This document shows positions 1 through 9,186 of a DNA stretch of 45,057 bases, piece after piece (position 1 is the first letter of the stretch; each line of letters begins with the position of its first letter). Below the pieces are notes generated by a model that saw only the letters and a program-made list of their open reading frames with translations, made no database searches and was not told where the DNA came from. The DNA comes from an uncultured Schlesneria sp. (GTDB lineage Bacteria; Planctomycetota; Planctomycetia; Planctomycetales; Planctomycetaceae): assembly GCA_903834925.1 (NCBI GenBank), contig CAILLA010000149.1, positions 1-45,057 of the forward strand, in the 5' to 3' direction. The position numbers and the translations under genes are program-made.

Positions 1-194
1 AAGACAAGATGCCAGTGGTTTGGCATCACACAGTATGCGCAAATCCGCATCGGGACTTTATCGAGCGTCTCTTCCACGCAGTCTTCAAACGCCGAGTAGT
101 CCGCAGGCTTGCGAAACAAAGTCTGCCGCCCCACTCCACGATTTAATACGTGAAAGACCATTCCACCGGGAGCAACGCGGCTGATTCTTGGCAT
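1..194 (-). CDS. REP-associated tyrosine transposase (RAYT), N-terminal part, cut by the window edge
   Basis: The minus strand reads from ATG at 194 to the window edge without a stop, about 64 codons. It begins MPRISRVAPGGMVFHVLNRG and continues with a segment ending MPNHWHLV. The H-W-H triplet is the HUH metal-binding motif of Y1 (IS200-like) transposases. The opening residues (PR..R.APGG..(Y/F)HV.NRG) are typical of single-copy RAYT proteins that act on REP-like palindromes. The catalytic Tyr and C-terminus lie outside the window. A decayed second copy sits at 31529-31686. The sequence upstream of the ATG (195-254) includes the ggacctgtcccctttt motif often found beside RAYT genes. Whether the gene is intact cannot be judged from here. 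Confidence 0.8.
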   Translation of the reverse strand, partial: MPRISRVAPGGMVFHVLNRGVGRQTLFRKPADYSAFEDCVEETLDKVPMRICAYCVMPNHWHLV

Positions 195-254
195 AATACC
201 GATCGATGCTATCGCATGCCGTCTATTTCGTCAATAAAGGACCTGTCCCCTTTT
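28..254. repeat. RAYT gene/leader direct repeat, copy 1
   Basis: This stretch matches 31517-31742 in the same orientation over the RAYT 5' coding part and about 60 bp of leader. Both copies carry the segment gaccattccaccgggagcaa and the leader motif tcgtcaataaagg followed by cctgtcccc or cccgtcccc. This copy keeps the ATG and an open frame; the other does not. It is a dispersed repeat of RAYT origin. Confidence 0.75.
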
Positions 255-332
255 CTTCGAGGTTGTTGCCGCAATCTTCCCCGCATCCAAAGGGGTGTCT
301 CACTCGCTTTGCAATTCAGTCGCGCAGCACTG

Positions 333-414
333 CTGGCGAAAGATTTCGCTAGATTGGGTCTTGCACTAGCGAAGATCTTCGCTACACTCTGGTTAGCGAA
401 GATCTTCGCTAACC
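333..414. promoter_or_regulatory. Cluster of three palindromic operator-like sites upstream of the BlaI-type gene
   Basis: Three related palindromes precede the repressor gene. Site 1 (333-352) is an imperfect 20-mer with core GCGAAAGATTTCGC. Site 2 (367-384) is the perfect 18-mer TAGCGAAGATCTTCGCTA. Site 3 (391-414) is a perfect 24-bp palindrome with the same 18-bp core extended by GGT on the left and ACC on the right. Centres are about 33 and 27 bp apart. BlaI/MecI repressors bind as dimers to dyads in their own promoters, so these are the likely autoregulatory operators of the 446-832/829-8619 operon. The sites are seen directly; the binding partner is inferred. Confidence 0.75.
361..388 (+). 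promoter_or_regulatory. Candidate promoter overlapping the operators
   Basis: A -35-like TTGCAC (361-366) and a -10-like TACACT (383-388) are separated by 16 bp. The perfect 18-mer operator fills the spacer, and the third operator covers the expected transcription start near 395. Repressor bound at these sites would block RNA polymerase. Planctomycete promoters are poorly defined by consensus, so this is tentative. Confidence 0.35.
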
Positions 415-445
415 GATTTTGGCATCGAAGTGCAGAGGTGGATTC

Positions 446-832
446 ATGCGTGAAATGGGATCTTCTCAGCCGACGGCGGTCGAGTTGGAAATATTGCGGA
501 TTCTGTGGGAGTTGGAACCGTGTCCGGTGCGAGAGATTCACGCCCGACTCAATGACGCCAAGGGGACTAACTATTCCACCACGGTGAAGATGCTCTCGGT
601 CATGCTGACCAAAGGGCTGGTCAAACGGGACGAAAACGCCACGCCGCATGTCTATCGCGCGGCGATGACTCGGCAGCGGGCCGCGAAGCAGTTTCTCAGC
701 GAGTTGATTGAAAAAGTTTATGACGGGTCTGCGATGAGCCTCGTGCTCCAGGCACTCGCCAGTGGCAAGGCGTCGAAGCCAGAGATCGAAGAAGCCCGAA
801 GGCTGCTCGACGAGATGGAGGACAAGTCATGA
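446..832 (+). CDS. BlaI/MecI-family winged-helix transcriptional repressor
   Basis: This 128-residue protein has the normal length of BlaI/MecI repressors. The N-terminal two thirds form the winged helix: PTAVELEILRILWELEPCPV, then a recognition-helix region with NYSTTVKMLSVMLTKGLVKR, then a wing ending HVYRAAM. The C-terminal helices (QRAAKQFLSELIEKVY onward) would form the dimer interface. Start 446 is preferred because AGAGGTGG lies just upstream; an upstream TTG (419) would fall next to the operator. The stop overlaps the next gene as ATGA, so the two are translationally coupled. In the known Bla/Mec paradigm the membrane M56 partner triggers cleavage of this repressor. The signal here is unknown and need not be a beta-lactam. 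Confidence 0.93.
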   Translation: MREMGSSQPTAVELEILRILWELEPCPVREIHARLNDAKGTNYSTTVKMLSVMLTKGLVKRDENATPHVYRAAMTRQRAAKQFLSELIEKVYDGSAMSLVLQALASGKASKPEIEEARRLLDEMEDKS

Positions 833-3800
833 ACGCATTCCGGACAGTTGAGTGGCTGTTTACAGAAACCGTTGTCGAGCGCCTTGGTTGGGTGCTGGTA
901 CATTCGTTGTGGCAGTTCGCGCTCGTGGCATTGCTTACGGGTGTGATCGTCCGAAATATGCGGCGGAGTTCGGCGGCGACTCGGCATGGCGTGTTGGTGA
1001 TCGCGTTGGCGGTGTCGGTGGCCGTTCCGTTGGGAACGTGGATGTTTCTGCAAGGCAATGTGCCGCCTGATCATTCCTTCAGTCGAAGCATATTAACCGT
1101 CGATCACGGCGCGAATGCCGCAATCAGTCCGGAGGCTGACGCAACCCGGCTCCCCAGCGATCTGAACTTCGCAAGTCATCCCGAACCGGAAGCTTCAACT
1201 TCAGACCACGCGGTGCCGAGCGTCGCGTCCGAAGCGCTTCGGGTCGATTCGCCGTCGAATCCGGCCGTCGTTCAATCTGGTCCGTCCTGGTCGGAACAAG
1301 TCGCTACGGTCTTGCGACCTTGGCTGGAATGGATTGTGGTGGGATGGAGTCTGGGCGTCGCGCTGTGTTCTCTTCGTCCGTTGTTGGGCTGGCATATGCT
1401 GCGGCGTTTGCAGCGAGTCGGTGTGTCGCCGGTTTCAGACGAAGTGCTCGCGACAATGCGTCGCGTGTCAGAGCGGCTTGGCCTGCGTTCCGCGGTGCGA
1501 GTGCTGCAATCGACGTTGGCTCAAGTGCCGGTCGTGGTCGGTTACATGCGACCGGTGATTCTGCTGCCGGTCTGCCTGATGACGAGTATTCCCGCCGCGC
1601 AGTTGGAAGCGATTCTGGCTCATGAGCTGGCACATGTGCAGCGGCATGACTTCGTGGTGAACCTGTTGCAAACACTGGTCGAGACACTCTTCTTCTATCA
1701 TCCCGCCGTGTGGTGGCTGTCGCACAAAATCCGCGTCGAACGCGAGCACTGCTGCGACGACCTTGTGGTCGAGTTGCTCGGCAACCGCGTCGAGTACGGC
1801 CGCGCTCTCGTGGCAATCGAGGAATTGCGCGGCCGAAGCACAGTTCTCGCGCTGGGAGTTGCCGACGGCTCGCTGTTATCGCGCGTGCGGCGCCTCGTTC
1901 GAGTTGGCTTTGATCAGGATGTCAATTCTCCATCGGCAGCAGTCCGTTTGAGAGATCGTTGGCCATTTGCGTTACTCAGCCTGGCGTTTGTCGGCTTGGC
2001 GTTTGCGCTATCCATGAGTTGGACGGTCGCGGCCAAGGATGACGCCGCGAAGGAGCCGCAGCCAACAATTGCGAAGTTGCCCGGCGATGTGACCGTCGAA
2101 CTGATCGGTGTCGGGTTCCATCCTTCCAAGGATCGTGAATGGTGGAAGGGGGATGGGAGCAAGCTTGAACAGCCGCCCACTCTGAAGTCGCGGTTCTCTC
2201 TGATTCCCAATTCCACAGAACGGGATCAGTGCCGGGAATTCGTGGTTCACATTCGTGGACTCTCGAACGAGCCTTCAGCCATCACGGTCTATGAAGTCGG
2301 CAATGCCTCTGCCTATTCCCTGGCCGACGGGTTATGGGTTGGCGAAACCCGCGCCGGCCCGTTCAAGTCCAAGACCACATCGATCCGTGTTGGACTGACG
2401 ACGGCACCTTATGGGCCGACCGTGAGCCTCAACGCCACAGGAGAAAAACAGGTGGTCGCCGAGATGCCTGAGTATCTGAAACCGTTCGACGCCCTCATCT
2501 CACCATTGGGTGTCCAAGAGATCGACGGGCAGACCGAGTTGCTGCTGGCTGGTTTACCGTATGAAGCACTCCACAAATCGGCCGTATGGGAATTGCACGC
2601 CATCGATGTTGACGGCCAGAAACATCGCAGCTCGTCTGAGTCGACTCCGGTCACTGGCGAAAGGCACGTTGCCTTCAAGCTGCCGCTGTCGCGAATCGCC
2701 CGTTTCGAATACCGACTGAGACCATATCAGCATTGGGTGACGTTCGAAAACGTCTCGTTGCATCCGGGGCAGAAGACTGACGTGAAGGTCACTACCTCGC
2801 ATCCGAATGCGGATGACGAAGCAGCCGCCGAGAGAGCGGCGTGGGATGCGTTGGACGCCATGACTGTCAGTGTTTATGGCAAAGCGTCACACCAGCGCAG
2901 TCTCCTGCGTCATCTTCGGCAACTGGAGAAAGGGAAATTCCCTGAGAAGGGGCTGATAGAACTGCGTCAGCAAACACGACAGCCAATTCGTGAGGCGGAC
3001 TTTTGGAGTGTTCCGGCGGAAGCGTGGCCCAATATCGGGCGGCTCGTGTCGCTGCGCAAGTTGAGCATCGTTGGCAGTGACGTCCGAGGAAAACCAATGG
3101 AGGAGATTGGAAATCTCCGCCATCTGCATCGACTCGTCGTGACGAATTCAAAGTGCCAACCGCAGGATTTGGTGTCGCTCAATCGGCTGACCGAATTGGA
3201 ACAGTTGGAGGTCATGTTCACCGTGTTTGACGAAACCGCTGCCTGGCGCCAGGAACAAGTCGGTAAGCTTTCGGCGGCGGAGAAAGAACTTGTGGATCGC
3301 GTGACGGCCGCGTACCCGAATCGAGAACACATTCTGTTCGCTGCGATTCTGACGGATCGGTCACTCGAACACCTCGACGACCTCAAGCGGCTGCGATCGG
3401 TCAAGTTGATCAACACGTTCGTCTCCAACCGGGGAGTCAGGACGGTCTCGACGCTTCCCGCCTTGGAGGAATTGGAATTGAGCGTCGTCGATGAATCGCC
3501 CGACGTAGTACGTCTGGTTGGCAAAATGCGAACCCTCAAGCGATTGTCGGGCCTGAGTCTGACCGACAATGCGCTGGCGGAATGGTCAAATCTCACTCAA
3601 CTGGAAGAACTTGAGCGAATCGCTGGTGGCGTCACAGACCAAGGAGTCGAACATCTCCTGAAGTTTTCGCAACTGCGGAAGGCCGTGCTCTGGCACAGTC
3701 AACTTACTGACGCCGGCCTGCTACGACTCGCAGAATTGCCCCGCCTCGAATCACTCGACGTACGATTCTCAAAATCGCTGAGCAAGACGGGCATTGATCG

Positions 3801-6800
3801 GTTCCAAGAGCGAAAGCCGACATGCAAAGTTGCTCATGATGCGACAGCCAATACCAAAGTTGAGCTGGCACCGAAGCCGGAGTCCAAAGAGCCGCGCTTC
3901 GCGTCGGGGCGGAAGGCCGACGTGACGGTCAAGGTCGAGTCGATCGAATCTAGTCCGCCGGACGATGCACGAGTGGAAGCGGCTCCCAAACCCATCTCGT
4001 TCAAGGAGGCCAAGCAGCTCGTGGAAGGATTGGGTGGCCAATGCAATGGCGACAGCGAGTCAGACGAGCCTGACGCAAGGGTTCAGCTCAACGGCAAGGA
4101 AGTGGACGATGCCACGATTCGAGTGTTGGCCGGCTATCCGAAGCTGAAGTCGTTGTGGTTGTTCGGAATGGTGAACGTCACGGATGACGGACTGGCATCG
4201 TTGGTTCATTGTACCAGTCTCGAGAATCTGCAACTGCAAGCGCCTGCGGTTACTGACGTGGGGGCCAAGCATCTGGCGCGATTGACCAAGCTCAAGTATC
4301 TCACTCTGTCCAACACCAAGCTCACGGACGATGGACTCAAACACATTGCGACGCTCCCTCAACTCACGAATTTCAGTCTCTGGAGCGACAATATCAGCGA
4401 TGCCGGGATGCAGCAACTCGCTCGGATGACGAGCCTCAAGGATCTGAGAAGTTATTGCCCCAAAGTCACCAATGACGGGCTGAAGATGCTCGCACAATCG
4501 ACGATTCTGGAATTCCTGCAATTCTCCAGCGAACACGTGACGGACGAGGGGGTGAGTCACCTTGCCAGCCTCAAGACGTTAAGCGGTCTTGGTACCAGCA
4601 ACGTCCGTTTGACTGACGAATCGCTAAAGGCGATCGGAACCTGCGCGAATTTGGGATTCCTCTCACTGAGCGAAACCCAAATCACCGATGCCGGGTTGGA
4701 GCATCTCAAAGGGCTGACGAAAGTCGATCGACTGCATTTCCACGGAAACCGATTCCTCACCGGTGAGGGCCTGTCGCATCTCAGAGGTCTGCCACTGAAA
4801 CAGTTCACTCTGATGGGGCCAAGTACGTCCGACAAAGGCTTGGAGTCGCTTGCGGCATTTCCTCAAATCACACACTTGGCAGTTGGGTTCGGGGCTCAGT
4901 CACCCCGGAAAGACGAAGCCTACCTCCTGACGGATGCGGTATTGAAACATTTGGCAGCCCTACCCGCACTGGCCTACTTGTCGATTGATGGAGCCGCGAT
5001 CACGGACGCGGGTGTGGTCGTGCTGAAGCAAGCCAGCTTGCAAAACGTCCTTTGTTTGCGCTGCCCACAGATCACCGTTGGCGGAAAGAAGATTTGGCAA
5101 ACCTCCGCTCCCCACGTCCAAATCACCGGCGATTTTCCCGAGCCTCGCGCTGGGCGCGGGGCTCCCATCCCCGCCCTCGACCCGACCGCAAGTCTCCCAA
5201 ATTCGAACGTAGAGACGACCCCGCCGAACAACGCCAACAGAGACATGCGGCCCAAGTTCGCAGTCTTTCCCGACGGGCGCAGCGTTGAGTTCGTCGGCAT
5301 CACGAAGAACACCGCTCCGGCGAAAGATGGGTGGAAGCCAGATGGACTTCCGCTGGGGGACGATGTCGGTTACTGGCCCTCCACGACTGTGCTGCACAGT
5401 AAGAATTCCTCGGCGTCGTATGTGGAGAACGGGCCGCATCCTGAACCCGATGCCGAAGCGATTGATCTTCTCTTCCGGTTTCGCGGCCTGAAAGCGCAGC
5501 CTTCCATCACATTTGATCTGGCCACGAACGGAACCAGCCATCCCCTGCTGCCTGTGAAAGATCCTTACGACATCCGCGTCTCGACACGTCGTCGTGGTGA
5601 GCTTTCACCGGGTGAGCGATGGACGATTCCCGAAGGCGAGATGCGCATCGGGCTGACCGATGAGCCGTGGGGGCGGTACGTGAAGATCGGTCTCGATGGG
5701 AAGGTTCTCGATCCGATTCAACCTGATGAACGGTACGCCTCGACTTACAGGCTGTTCGAGGTTTTGGAAGCGAAGCCGCACGATCGGATTCCGACGGGAA
5801 CCGCGATCCTCATGCGTCAACCGGTGAGCCAGACCGATCCCGAAAACCCCTTGCATCGTTACGCCTTTGAGTTCCGCGCCATCGACACCGAGGGCAACAA
5901 CCATTGGGCAATCGAATGGGAAGGCCGCGGAATCGAGCGAACGCAGTTCAAAGAGAGCCAGTACGGACTCGCATCTCCGGGAGTTCCCGCCGGCAAGACG
6001 TTGTCGCATTACGAATACCGCGTGCGGCCGTACCGCCACTGGATCACGTTCACCGGAGTGAGCCTCGAACCGGGCAAGGAATCGGACGTAAAGGTCTCGG
6101 TGACGTCGCTGCCTCCCGAGAGGTACGTCGTCGCGAAGCTGCCGAGTGTACGCGGCGGGGAGGACGATGTTCCTGCTCGTCCCCAAGCAGTGCCTGGCCG
6201 CGAATCGTTCAAGGGCCGCGTGATGATCGACGGGGCGATTCCGCAAGTGCCCCCGATCAAGGTGCAACCGGGTTTGTCGCTCGTCATTCCTCGCAACGAC
6301 GAAGACCAGCGAAGGAACGAGAAGGCCATTCAGGATATTCCTGTGGTTGAGATTCCCGATGATTCGCTGGTCATCAGCAAGGAAGGTGGCCTCGCGAATG
6401 TCGCGATCTATTTGAAAAAGGCCCCCGCGAACTGGAAGCCATCGGCCCCGCCGGAGACTCCGGTTGAACTGCGATCAGACGACAACCGCTTTCAACCACG
6501 CGTGTCGTGCTTGCGAGTCGGCCAGCCGCTCCGGTTGATTGCTCCGAAGAACGAAGTGGATAACTTATATGTACAGACGGTTCGTTCAACCCCCTTCAAC
6601 AGACTGCTCGTGCCAAACTCCACCGTCGACGTCGCCAAGCCGTTCGACAAATCGGAAACCGGTCCCATTGCGGTGGGATCCAACCTTCATCCGTGGCAAA
6701 AAGCCTGGCTGTTCGCTTTCGATCATCCCTTCGTGGCGATCACCGATGCCGACGGCCGTTTCGAGATTCCTGACCTGCCGGCAGGCGAGCATCATTTCAC

Positions 6801-8619
6801 CGTCTGGCACGAACGCCGCGGATACCTCAACAAAGATCTGGTCGTTCGTGTGGAACACAGCAACGTGACCGTAGTCGATTTGAAGTACACCGTCGAACAA
6901 CTGTTGCCAGTTGACGTCGCACCGCCGATTCAAAAGCCTGAATCGGGGTATCCCGTCGTCAAGCAGAATGCGGAGGGTGAGTTGCTTCCGGACGGTTGGA
7001 TTCCGTGTGAGTTCGGCCTTCAGTATCGCGTTCGTACCGACACGCCGTCGTTGGTTGCGGGCGAGTTGCCGTTGCTATTTGTCGATGTCCGCAATCGAGG
7101 CGATTTCAAAGACATGGGGCTGGAGATGTTTCAAGGGTGTCATGCGGTGGCTGTGGACGGCCAGCGGTTTGTCAGAGCGGATACGACGTGGGGTGGCGTC
7201 ACTCCGTTGGAACCGGACGGCAAACCGCTCACACTGGCCTTCGCGCTGTCGAGTGATTGGCTGCGCGAGAGGGAACCGAAGATGCCATTGCGACTCGCTC
7301 AAGGCAAGCACAGCATTTCATTGTCGATGATGATCGCTCCGGTTTATCCGTCGCCCGATGATCCACAGACGACACCGGTTTCGCGGAAACCAATCGCCCG
7401 ATCACTCGTTTGTCGGCCGGTTGAAATCGAAATTCGATCGGGGGCATGGTCTGGTCCGCACGGCTCACTGGGTTTGGAGAATATCCGCCGCGAAGTGATC
7501 GCAATACCCGAATTCCATTCACCCAAAGTGCCGCCGAATTTGCAGAGACTCGTCCAAGAACACCAACCAGCCGCCGGCGATTTCTTGGTGAAACTCATCA
7601 AGTCGGACGCCCCCAACCTCGAGCAAGCGGCAGCCAGCGTGTTTGCGGATGCGTGGGACTCGATGAACCAAGAGCAGATCGAAAGCTATCTGCTGGCGAC
7701 CATGACTCACTCTGTTGATCAGCGGTCGCAGTACCCACAAGGCGTCGACGGCATGATCGGCATGGGGCCCCGGCATCGACCGGGCTATCTCGGCATGCCG
7801 CCAGATCGAAAGTATTCCGCCGAGACGATCACGACGTTGAAACTCGATGGGGTGCAAGTCGACCAGCCCATCAAATATCCGGGGCTGGGATCGCTGTCTC
7901 ATTGGGTCAAGACGAAGGACTTGTCGCTGGGCCGACACACCCTGCAACTCGCCACCAAGTTCACGTTCATGCGCGGCACCGAGACCTATCGCGGCGAGTT
8001 CAAATCGCCGGAGTTCGTCTTCGAAATGGTTCCGGCCGACACGGCCGACAATTTGATCGCGCCGCCCGACGAGCAGCTCAATCGCCTGGTGCGCGAGGCG
8101 TTGCTCTTCGCGGAAACCGAATATGAGTTGGACCATCCGCCGGGCCGCGAGAACTTCAACAGACTTACGCCCGAACCGCCGGAGAGCGAGAAGTGGCGTC
8201 CGCAAATTGGTTATGGAGAGAACAAATTCGGGATCACGAATCTTCATGCACCGGTTTGGAAACTCACAAAACGACTTCCCGTGGATCTGAGTTTCTCCGT
8301 CGAGTTCCACGTTGAGAATACGGACATCGTAATACGTTGCAACGACCTGGTCTCTTTAGCGGTGGACGGCGAGCGCGGGAGTTACTTCAGTCCGCATGAT
8401 TACGGAATGCCTACGGAAATGATCAAGCACGCCGACAAAGACGGCTTCGTCAGCGGACGGCTGGTCCTTAAACCGTCGCGAGCCGCCGCACTCACAGACC
8501 CGAAAATCAAACGCTACTTCGGTGGCGAAATCACATCGAAGCCAGTGCGATTCAAACTCTCAACCGTGAAGCGTCCAGACGACGCAGAAAAGAATCCGGG
8601 GCATGAGAAAAATAACTAA
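829..8619 (+). CDS. Giant BlaR1-like M56 peptidase with LRR blocks and a cupredoxin-like region
   Basis: The product has 2,596 residues, far longer than classical BlaR1 (about 600). The N-terminus is a polytopic M56 metallopeptidase: membrane segments near 20-43, 55-75, 166-182 and 378-401, zinc motif HELAH at 265-269, and REHCCDD at 305-311. No penicillin-binding sensor domain follows. The extracytoplasmic part instead contains, in order: a domain at about 421-657; an LRR block at 725-994; a second LRR block at 1085-1426; a second copy of the first domain at about 1484-1762; a cupredoxin/carboxypeptidase-regulatory-like region at about 1791-2020; and a beta-rich tail to 2596. The paired domains end in similar motifs, YRLRPYQHWVTF and YRVRPYRHWITF. 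It overlaps the BlaI-type gene by 4 nt. Inferred role: a membrane antirepressor whose large outer part senses an unknown ligand. The M56 call is firm; the sensing role is inferred. Confidence 0.85.
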   Translation: MNAFRTVEWLFTETVVERLGWVLVHSLWQFALVALLTGVIVRNMRRSSAATRHGVLVIALAVSVAVPLGTWMFLQGNVPPDHSFSRSILTVDHGANAAISPEADATRLPSDLNFASHPEPEASTSDHAVPSVASEALRVDSPSNPAVVQSGPSWSEQVATVLRPWLEWIVVGWSLGVALCSLRPLLGWHMLRRLQRVGVSPVSDEVLATMRRVSERLGLRSAVRVLQSTLAQVPVVVGYMRPVILLPVCLMTSIPAAQLEAILAHELAHVQRHDFVVNLLQTLVETLFFYHPAVWWLSHKIRVEREHCCDDLVVELLGNRVEYGRALVAIEELRGRSTVLALGVADGSLLSRVRRLVRVGFDQDVNSPSAAVRLRDRWPFALLSLAFVGLAFALSMSWTVAAKDDAAKEPQPTIAKLPGDVTVELIGVGFHPSKDREWWKGDGSKLEQPPTLKSRFSLIPNSTERDQCREFVVHIRGLSNEPSAITVYEVGNASAYSLADGLWVGETRAGPFKSKTTSIRVGLTTAPYGPTVSLNATGEKQVVAEMPEYLKPFDALISPLGVQEIDGQTELLLAGLPYEALHKSAVWELHAIDVDGQKHRSSSESTPVTGERHVAFKLPLSRIARFEYRLRPYQHWVTFENVSLHPGQKTDVKVTTSHPNADDEAAAERAAWDALDAMTVSVYGKASHQRSLLRHLRQLEKGKFPEKGLIELRQQTRQPIREADFWSVPAEAWPNIGRLVSLRKLSIVGSDVRGKPMEEIGNLRHLHRLVVTNSKCQPQDLVSLNRLTELEQLEVMFTVFDETAAWRQEQVGKLSAAEKELVDRVTAAYPNREHILFAAILTDRSLEHLDDLKRLRSVKLINTFVSNRGVRTVSTLPALEELELSVVDESPDVVRLVGKMRTLKRLSGLSLTDNALAEWSNLTQLEELERIAGGVTDQGVEHLLKFSQLRKAVLWHSQLTDAGLLRLAELPRLESLDVRFSKSLSKTGIDRFQERKPTCKVAHDATANTKVELAPKPESKEPRFASGRKADVTVKVESIESSPPDDARVEAAPKPISFKEAKQLVEGLGGQCNGDSESDEPDARVQLNGKEVDDATIRVLAGYPKLKSLWLFGMVNVTDDGLASLVHCTSLENLQLQAPAVTDVGAKHLARLTKLKYLTLSNTKLTDDGLKHIATLPQLTNFSLWSDNISDAGMQQLARMTSLKDLRSYCPKVTNDGLKMLAQSTILEFLQFSSEHVTDEGVSHLASLKTLSGLGTSNVRLTDESLKAIGTCANLGFLSLSETQITDAGLEHLKGLTKVDRLHFHGNRFLTGEGLSHLRGLPLKQFTLMGPSTSDKGLESLAAFPQITHLAVGFGAQSPRKDEAYLLTDAVLKHLAALPALAYLSIDGAAITDAGVVVLKQASLQNVLCLRCPQITVGGKKIWQTSAPHVQITGDFPEPRAGRGAPIPALDPTASLPNSNVETTPPNNANRDMRPKFAVFPDGRSVEFVGITKNTAPAKDGWKPDGLPLGDDVGYWPSTTVLHSKNSSASYVENGPHPEPDAEAIDLLFRFRGLKAQPSITFDLATNGTSHPLLPVKDPYDIRVSTRRRGELSPGERWTIPEGEMRIGLTDEPWGRYVKIGLDGKVLDPIQPDERYASTYRLFEVLEAKPHDRIPTGTAILMRQPVSQTDPENPLHRYAFEFRAIDTEGNNHWAIEWEGRGIERTQFKESQYGLASPGVPAGKTLSHYEYRVRPYRHWITFTGVSLEPGKESDVKVSVTSLPPERYVVAKLPSVRGGEDDVPARPQAVPGRESFKGRVMIDGAIPQVPPIKVQPGLSLVIPRNDEDQRRNEKAIQDIPVVEIPDDSLVISKEGGLANVAIYLKKAPANWKPSAPPETPVELRSDDNRFQPRVSCLRVGQPLRLIAPKNEVDNLYVQTVRSTPFNRLLVPNSTVDVAKPFDKSETGPIAVGSNLHPWQKAWLFAFDHPFVAITDADGRFEIPDLPAGEHHFTVWHERRGYLNKDLVVRVEHSNVTVVDLKYTVEQLLPVDVAPPIQKPESGYPVVKQNAEGELLPDGWIPCEFGLQYRVRTDTPSLVAGELPLLFVDVRNRGDFKDMGLEMFQGCHAVAVDGQRFVRADTTWGGVTPLEPDGKPLTLAFALSSDWLREREPKMPLRLAQGKHSISLSMMIAPVYPSPDDPQTTPVSRKPIARSLVCRPVEIEIRSGAWSGPHGSLGLENIRREVIAIPEFHSPKVPPNLQRLVQEHQPAAGDFLVKLIKSDAPNLEQAAASVFADAWDSMNQEQIESYLLATMTHSVDQRSQYPQGVDGMIGMGPRHRPGYLGMPPDRKYSAETITTLKLDGVQVDQPIKYPGLGSLSHWVKTKDLSLGRHTLQLATKFTFMRGTETYRGEFKSPEFVFEMVPADTADNLIAPPDEQLNRLVREALLFAETEYELDHPPGRENFNRLTPEPPESEKWRPQIGYGENKFGITNLHAPVWKLTKRLPVDLSFSVEFHVENTDIVIRCNDLVSLAVDGERGSYFSPHDYGMPTEMIKHADKDGFVSGRLVLKPSRAAALTDPKIKRYFGGEITSKPVRFKLSTVKRPDDAEKNPGHEKNN

Positions 8620-8738
8620 TCACCAAAGCCGAAGCCGGACGCGAAGTCGCTCGAATCGGACAGGGCCGCGCTGCAGACGAAACCGGTGGCAGTTGGACTC
8701 TTCACAAAGCTAATCACGGCAATTTCGAAGTCCGCCCG

Positions 8739-8969
8739 TACATCGCCGAAAACATCGCCGAAGGAAGCGGTCGTTTCACCAAACCTGACCGGTGCAACTT
8801 CTTCGGAATCGCACGAGGTTCCATTCAAGAATGAGTCCCGCTGATTGAACTGGGCTTCCGCAGAAAGCTGCTGACACCCCAATACCACGACAAGTTGAAG
8901 AAAATGCTGGAAGAACTCTCTCGAATGCTCAACGGCGTGATCAATAATTTGGACAACTCGGCTGTATAA
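8739..8969 (+). pseudogene. Four-helix-bundle (S23/IVP-type) protein, decayed copy 1
   Basis: The frame reads YIAENIAEGSGRFTKP, then NFFGIARGSIQE, then TGA at 8832-8834, then VPLIELGFRRKLLTPQYHDK and a helical tail to TAA at 8967-8969. The IAEGSGR and NFFGIARGS motifs are typical of the four-helix-bundle family first described from 23S rRNA intervening sequences. The TGA falls where the family usually has Cys (ARGS..EC), so it is a nonsense mutation. The N-terminal helix upstream is not recognisable. A second decayed copy with a closely similar 75-bp core lies at 11796-11922. The rest of the gap to 9187 shows no gene. Confidence 0.75.
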
Positions 8970-9186
8970 ATGTGTCTGTACCGCAAAAACAAACTCGGCA
9001 AACCGTGGATTCGGATCCTGATCCTTTTCGCCCTTTCACCTTGCCCACTAATTCCTGGAATCCTCAAATTCCGCATGAGGTCGTGGTAAATGTGATGTGG
9101 TTTGTTAAGGCGTTTTCGGTAGCATCAATCTCCGTGCGTGCAGTAATGAAGCCGTTTTCGTGTGCGACTTCTTCGAGCATTGTCCC

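Noticed and set aside
7519-8310. 263-codon minus-strand ORF inside the giant M56 gene
   Set aside because: It is antisense within a continuous 2,596-codon frame, Arg-rich, and has no domain or ribosome-binding site.
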